Below, one piece after another: positions 59,526-64,000 of a DNA stretch of 64,000 nucleotides. Made by a program: the position numbers and the translations under genes. Each line of letters starts with the position of its first letter. Within the stretch, counting starts at the first letter, position 1. The notes under the pieces were generated by a model. That model searched no databases, had not been told where the DNA came from, and was given only the letters and a program-made list of their open reading frames with translations. The stretch is from contig NZ_VTTO01000001.1 in NCBI RefSeq assembly GCF_008364825.1, positions 440,837-504,836 of the forward strand. Direction: 5' to 3'. This DNA is from Azospirillum sp. B21 (GTDB taxonomy: Bacteria; Pseudomonadota; Alphaproteobacteria; Azospirillales; Azospirillaceae).

Positions 59526-61031
59526 ATGTTGTCGTTCCGCAAGCCGCAGGACAATCAGGCGGCCGAAGAGTTGGCCCTGCTGGGCCGCCATGCGGGCGTC
59601 GGGCTGTGGGATGCGGTGATCCACAAGGGCGATCCGATGCACGCGCAGAGCCAGTGGCACTGGTCGCCGGAATTCCGCCGCCTCGTCGGCTTCGGTCATG
59701 ACGACAAGGCCGGCTTCCCCGACAAGGTCGGCTCCTGGGCCGACCGGCTGCATCCGGATGATGCCAAGCCGACCTTCGACGCGTTCATGGCCTGCCTGAA
59801 CGACCGCAGCGGCCGCACCGGCTATGACGTGAACTACCGGCTGAAGGTGAAGGACGGCAGCTATCGCTGGTTCCGTGCCATCGGCGGCGTCGCCCGCGAC
59901 GGCAGCGGCTTGGCCCTGCGCGCCTGCGGCTCGCTGATCGACATCGATGCGGAGCGCCGGGAACTGGAGCGCGCCAAGCTGCTCGACCGCCATGCCGGCG
60001 TCGGGCTGTGGGACGCGATCTTCCACAACGGCGATCCGATGCATGCGCAGAGCCGCTGGCACTGGTCGCCGGAGTTCCGCCGTCTCGCCGGTTTCGACCG
60101 TGACGACACCATCGGCTTCCCCGACGGCGTCAATTCCTGGGCCGACCGGTTGCACCCCGACGATGCCAAGGGGACCTTCGACGCCTTCATGGCCTGCCTG
60201 AACGACCGCAGCGGCCGCACCGGCTACGACGTCGATTACCGCCTGAAGCTGAAGGACGGCAGCTATCGCTGGTTCCGCGCCATTGGCGGCGTCGCCCGCG
60301 ACGGCAACGGTCTGGCGCTGCGCGCCTGCGGGTCGCTGATCGACATCGACGGGCAGAAGAAGGCCGAGCTGCGGCAGGCGGAGATGGACGGCGAACGGCG
60401 CCGCAGCGTCACCACCCTTGCCGAAACCCTGGACAGCGAAGTGGGGACCGCCGCCGACCGCGCCACCGCCAACGCGCAGACCGTCGCCGCCGCGACGGAG
60501 GAGTTGTCGGCCTCGATCTCCGACATCAGCACCCGCGCCAACGAGGCGTCCGGCGCCTCGCTGAAGGCTTCGGAGGAGGCGACGCGCACCAACGCCGCGG
60601 TCGAGGCGCTCGTCACCTCTGCCGAGCGCATCGGCGCCATCACCAAGCTGATCAACTCCATCGCTTCGCAGACCAACTTGCTGGCCCTCAACGCCACCAT
60701 CGAAGCCGCCCGCGCCGGCGAGGCGGGCCGCGGCTTCGCCGTCGTGGCGAACGAGGTGAAGTCGCTGGCCCAGCAGAGCGGCAGCGCCGCCGACGACATC
60801 GCGGCACAGATCGCCTCGGTCCAGCAGGAGGCCCTGCACGCGGTCGACGCGATCCGCCGCATCGGCTCGATCGTCTCCGACGTTCAGCAGATCTCCACCA
60901 CCATCGCCGCCGCCGTGTCGCAGCAGGAGTCGGCGACCAAGGAGATCGCCCACAGCGTCACCCGCGTGGTCCGCGACATCGAGGTGGTGTCACAGAACAT
61001 CGCCACCGCATCGGAACGTCTGCGGGCGTGA
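59526..61031 (+). CDS. soluble chemoreceptor with two duplicated PAS domains
   Basis: A 501-residue cytoplasmic methyl-accepting protein without membrane helices. Two PAS domains (about residues 18-141 and 152-275) are nearly identical copies 134 residues apart, each with HAGVGLWDA, WHWSPEFRRL and GSYRWFRAIGGVARDG. The C-terminal signalling region has [23 protein letters not shown] tip (read as [20 protein letters not shown]) but is short. It may sense redox or a small ligand inside the cell. The ATG has CAGGAG at good spacing. A bidirectional terminator follows. Confidence 0.93.
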   Translation: MLSFRKPQDNQAAEELALLGRHAGVGLWDAVIHKGDPMHAQSQWHWSPEFRRLVGFGHDDKAGFPDKVGSWADRLHPDDAKPTFDAFMACLNDRSGRTGYDVNYRLKVKDGSYRWFRAIGGVARDGSGLALRACGSLIDIDAERRELERAKLLDRHAGVGLWDAIFHNGDPMHAQSRWHWSPEFRRLAGFDRDDTIGFPDGVNSWADRLHPDDAKGTFDAFMACLNDRSGRTGYDVDYRLKLKDGSYRWFRAIGGVARDGNGLALRACGSLIDIDGQKKAELRQAEMDGERRRSVTTLAETLDSEVGTAADRATANAQTVAAATEELSASISDISTRANEASGASLKASEEATRTNAAVEALVTSAERIGAITKLINSIASQTNLLALNATIEAARAGEAGRGFAVVANEVKSLAQQSGSAADDIAAQIASVQQEALHAVDAIRRIGSIVSDVQQISTTIAAAVSQQESATKEIAHSVTRVVRDIEVVSQNIATASERLRA

Positions 61032-61058
61032 TACCGGAACGATAAAGGGACACACCGT

Positions 61059-61096
61059 AACGGAAAAGGGGCGCATCGCTGCGCCCCTTTTCCGTT
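61059..61096. terminator. bidirectional terminator between the PAS chemoreceptor and purD
   Basis: AACGGAAAAGGGGCGC (61059-61074) pairs perfectly with GCGCCCCTTTTCCGTT (61081-61096) around ATCGCT. Both strands carry a TTTT tract in the descending arm, serving the two convergent genes. Confidence 0.85.
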
Positions 61097-61114
61097 CGTC
61101 AGAACCGAAGAACC

Positions 61115-62401
61115 TTACCGCCCCACCGCTCGCCAGCCGATGTCGCGGCGGCAGAAGCCGTCCGGCCAGTCCAGCGCATCCACCGCCTTGTAGGCCGCCG
61201 CCTGCGCCTCGGCCACAGTCGGCGCCAGCGCGGTCACGCCCAGCACCCGGCCGCCGACCGACAGCACCCGGCCGTCCTCGGCGCGCTTGGTGCCGGCATG
61301 GAACACGGTCACGCCGTCCACCGCACTGGCCTTGTCCAGCCCGCGGATCTCGGTGTTCTTGGCGTAGTCGCCGGGATAGCCGTTCGCCGCCATCACCACG
61401 CACAGCGCGGTCTGGTCGTGCCAGCGCAGGTCGATGCTGTCCAGCACCCCGTCGGCCGCCGCCACCAGCGCCGCCAGCGCGTCGGACTTCAGCCGCATCA
61501 TCAGCGTCTGGCATTCCGGATCGCCGAAGCGGACGTTGAACTCCAGCGTCTTCGGCACCGGGCCGTCCGGCGTCTGCATGATCATCAGGCCGGCGAACAG
61601 AACGCCCTTGAAGGGCTTGCCTTCCGCCGCCATGCCCTTGACCGTCGGCAGGATGATCTCGCGCATCACGCGGTCCTGCAGGTCGGGCGTCAGCACCGGG
61701 GCCGGGGAATAGGCGCCCATGCCGCCGGTGTTGGGGCCGGTGTCGCCGTCGCCGACCGCCTTGTGGTCCTGGGCGGAGGCCAACGGCAGCGCGTTCTCGC
61801 CGTCGCACAGCGCGAAGAAGCTGACCTCCTCGCCGTCCAGGAACTCCTCCACCACCACTTCCGCCCCGGCGGCGCCGAAACGGCCACCGACCAGCGCGTC
61901 GTCGATGGCCTCGAACGCCTCCTGCTCGGTGCGGGCGACGGTGACGCCCTTGCCGGCGGCCAGACCGTCGGCCTTCACCACGATGGGGGCGCCATGCTTG
62001 CGGACATAGGCCTTGGCGGCTTCCGGATCCTTGAAGCGCTCGTAGAAGGCGGTGGGCACCCCGTATTTCGCCAGGATGTCCTTCATGAAGCCCTTGGAGC
62101 CCTCAAGCTCCGCCGCCGCCGCGCTCGGCCCGAAGGCCTTGACGCCCAGCGCGGTCAGCCGGTCGACCAGCCCCAGCACCAGCGGGCCTTCCGGTCCGAC
62201 GACGACGAAGTCGATGGCGTTGTCCTGGACGAAGCGCACCAGCCCATCCACGTCTTCCGATCCGATGGGGACCAGCGTGGCGACGTCGGCGATGCCGGCA
62301 TTGCCCGGCGCGCAATAGAGCGCGTCGCACAGCGGCGAATTGGAAATGGCCCAGCAGAGCGCATGCTCACGACCGCCCGATCCGACGACGAGGACTTTCA
62401 T
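61115..62401 (-). CDS. purD: phosphoribosylamine--glycine ligase
   Basis: A 428-residue GAR synthetase, second step of purine synthesis, joining phosphoribosylamine and glycine with ATP. The N-terminus [19 protein letters not shown], the ATP-grasp parts [17 protein letters not shown] and [19 protein letters not shown], and [18 protein letters not shown] are diagnostic. ATG 62401 has AAGGAG upstream; the open frame to 62578 is not needed. It is divergent from xseA across a 73-base gap. Confidence 0.95.
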   Translation of the reverse strand: MKVLVVGSGGREHALCWAISNSPLCDALYCAPGNAGIADVATLVPIGSEDVDGLVRFVQDNAIDFVVVGPEGPLVLGLVDRLTALGVKAFGPSAAAAELEGSKGFMKDILAKYGVPTAFYERFKDPEAAKAYVRKHGAPIVVKADGLAAGKGVTVARTEQEAFEAIDDALVGGRFGAAGAEVVVEEFLDGEEVSFFALCDGENALPLASAQDHKAVGDGDTGPNTGGMGAYSPAPVLTPDLQDRVMREIILPTVKGMAAEGKPFKGVLFAGLMIMQTPDGPVPKTLEFNVRFGDPECQTLMMRLKSDALAALVAAADGVLDSIDLRWHDQTALCVVMAANGYPGDYAKNTEIRGLDKASAVDGVTVFHAGTKRAEDGRVLSVGGRVLGVTALAPTVAEAQAAAYKAVDALDWPDGFCRRDIGWRAVGR

Positions 62402-62474
62402 GGGGTGGCGCTCCTTCCGCCTTGTTGCGAACTGCGCGCCTTGTATCATGGCGGCGCCCCAACTCAAGAGCGCC

Positions 62475-64000
62475 ATGACGTCCGAAAACGCACCCCTGAT
62501 CGCCCCGGAACCGCGCCCCGGCTCCAACCTTCCGGAATTCACCGTCGGCGACCTCGCCCGCCGGCTGAAGCGCAGCATCGAGGAGGAATTCGGCTTCGTC
62601 CGCGTCCGCGGCGAGATCAGCCAGCCGAAGAAGCACAGTTCCGGCCACTGCTACATGCGTCTCAAGGACGACACCGCGGTGATCGAGGCGGTGTGCTGGC
62701 GCGGTACCATGGCGAAGCTGGCGGTGCGGCCGGAGGAAGGGCTGGAGGTCATCGTCACCGGGCGGATGACCACCTACCCCGGCCGCTCGCAATACCAGCT
62801 GATCGTCGAGTCGATGGAACTGGCCGGCGAGGGCGCGCTGCTGAAGATGCTGGAGGAGCGCAAGCGCCGGCTGACGGCGGAGGGGCTGTTCGACCCCGCC
62901 CGCAAGAAGCGCATCCCCTTCCTGCCCGACGTGATCGGCGTCGTTACCTCCCCCACCGGGGCGGTCATCCGCGACATCCTGCACCGGCTGAACGACCGCT
63001 TCCCCCGCCATGTCCTGCTGTGGCCGGTCGCCGTCCAGGGCGAGCGCGCGGCGGCCGAGGTGACGGCGGCGATCGAGGGCTTCAACCGCATCCAGCCGGG
63101 GGGGCACATTCCGCGCCCCGACCTGATCATCGTCGCGCGCGGCGGCGGCTCGCTGGAGGACCTGATGGCCTTCAACGAGGAGAATGTCGTCCGCGCGGCG
63201 GCGGCCAGTGCCATCCCGCTGATCTCCGCCGTCGGGCACGAGACCGACACCACCCTGATCGACTTCGCGTCGGACCTGCGCGCCCCCACCCCGACCGCCG
63301 CCGCCGAGATGGCGGTGCCGGTGCGCGGCGAGCTGCTGGCCCAGATCCTGGACGACGAACGCCGCCTGCTGGCCTGCGCGTCGCGCGCGGTGGAGGACCG
63401 CCGCAACCGGGTGGAGGGGCTGGCCCGCGGCCTCGGCGATCCCCGCGCCCTGCTGGAAGGCCACGCCCAGCGGCTGGACGACCGCGCCGAGCGCCTGAAC
63501 CTCGCCGCCTCCGCCCTGCTGGAACGCCGCCGCACCCGCGTCGGCGAGCTGGCTGCCAAGCTGCGCCACCCGCGCGAGAAGCTGGCCCAGGCCGGGCAGA
63601 AGCTGGCGTCGGAGAGCCGGGCGCTCGACTCAGGCTTGCGCCATGCCCTGACCACCGCCGGCGGGCGGTTCGACCGGGTCGCCGGCCGGCTGTCGCTGAC
63701 CCCGGCACGGGTAAAGCTGGATGAGGGCACCCGCCGCGTCGCCGACCTGACGCCGCGCCTCGACCGCAGCTATGCCAAGGGCGTCGCCGACAAGGCGGCC
63801 AAGCTGGCGTCGCTGGGGCAACTGCTGGAGAGCTACAGCTACAAGGGCGTGCTCGCCCGCGGCTTCGCCCTGGTCGAGGATCGTGACGGCCGTCCCGTCA
63901 CCCGCGCCGATCAGGCGACGCCGGGTCTGGCGGTCAACATCGTCTTCGCCGATGACGCCAAAGTTGCAGCAACCATCGACGGCGGCGCGCCCAAGGCGGA
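62475..64000 (+). CDS. xseA: exodeoxyribonuclease VII large subunit (3' end outside window)
   Basis: At least 508 residues of XseA, which with XseB degrades single-stranded DNA to short oligonucleotides. The N-terminal OB fold ([40 protein letters not shown]) and the catalytic domain ([49 protein letters not shown]) are clear, followed by long coiled coils. The stop codon is not reached, so the gene is truncated by the window edge, probably near its end (late segment [17 protein letters not shown]). Confidence 0.95.
   Translation, partial: MTSENAPLIAPEPRPGSNLPEFTVGDLARRLKRSIEEEFGFVRVRGEISQPKKHSSGHCYMRLKDDTAVIEAVCWRGTMAKLAVRPEEGLEVIVTGRMTTYPGRSQYQLIVESMELAGEGALLKMLEERKRRLTAEGLFDPARKKRIPFLPDVIGVVTSPTGAVIRDILHRLNDRFPRHVLLWPVAVQGERAAAEVTAAIEGFNRIQPGGHIPRPDLIIVARGGGSLEDLMAFNEENVVRAAAASAIPLISAVGHETDTTLIDFASDLRAPTPTAAAEMAVPVRGELLAQILDDERRLLACASRAVEDRRNRVEGLARGLGDPRALLEGHAQRLDDRAERLNLAASALLERRRTRVGELAAKLRHPREKLAQAGQKLASESRALDSGLRHALTTAGGRFDRVAGRLSLTPARVKLDEGTRRVADLTPRLDRSYAKGVADKAAKLASLGQLLESYSYKGVLARGFALVEDRDGRPVTRADQATPGLAVNIVFADDAKVAATIDGGAPKA

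Overview
The window is GC-rich, densely packed chromosomal DNA from an alphaproteobacterium, most likely Azospirillum or a close relative in the Rhodospirillales. That placement is an inference. It rests on a COQ9-type ubiquinone protein, a short rpsU, many chemotaxis and two-component genes, a FeSII (Shethna) ferredoxin of the kind found in nitrogen fixers, DUF2125 and TerB-like proteins, and the overall codon style. No rRNA, tRNA, CRISPR array, transposase or phage gene was seen.

Layout. 0-10 kb: coq9 and def face rpsU and panB; then an Lhr-like helicase and the phosphoesterase PdeM (DNA repair) with a FeSII ferredoxin on the opposite strand between them; then a photolyase and a Zur/COG0523 zinc operon. 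10-25 kb: secreted M1 peptidase, a Cache-type chemoreceptor, ChaC, DUF2125, a class II amidotransferase, a hybrid kinase, holC-pepA, an RsmB-type methyltransferase, and mltA-GNAT-trmH. 25-36 kb: bacteriophytochrome kinase, recN-bamD, a cheY-cheZ-cheZ cluster, aminopeptidase P. 36-47 kb: TerB-like, prmA, an unknown protein, a UvrD/PcrA helicase carrying an intein, two NarL-type regulators, and several unknown or membrane proteins. 47-57 kb: mutL, a 2-kb AT-rich island with one DUF262/HNH gene, an NmrA/HxlR pair, a trehalose-synthase-like GH13 enzyme, a small membrane protein, an OFA-family transporter and a candidate small RNA. 57-64 kb: rsmD-rluB, tadA, a soluble double-PAS chemoreceptor, purD, and xseA cut by the window end.

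Themes. Chemotaxis is represented by two receptors, CheY and two CheZ-like proteins; one CheZ carries an array of FliM/CheZ-like CheY-docking peptides. Genome maintenance is represented by Lhr, PdeM, photolyase, RecN, PcrA, MutL, HolC and XseA. A family of GC-rich inverted-repeat elements sits in at least five intergenic gaps, twice with an inserted double hairpin. Regulatory signals that can be read by eye are a Zur box touching the zur start codon, a candidate sigma-54/NifA promoter for the ferredoxin, and a paired TGGYATGCCA operator found at two loci around the GH13/transporter genes.
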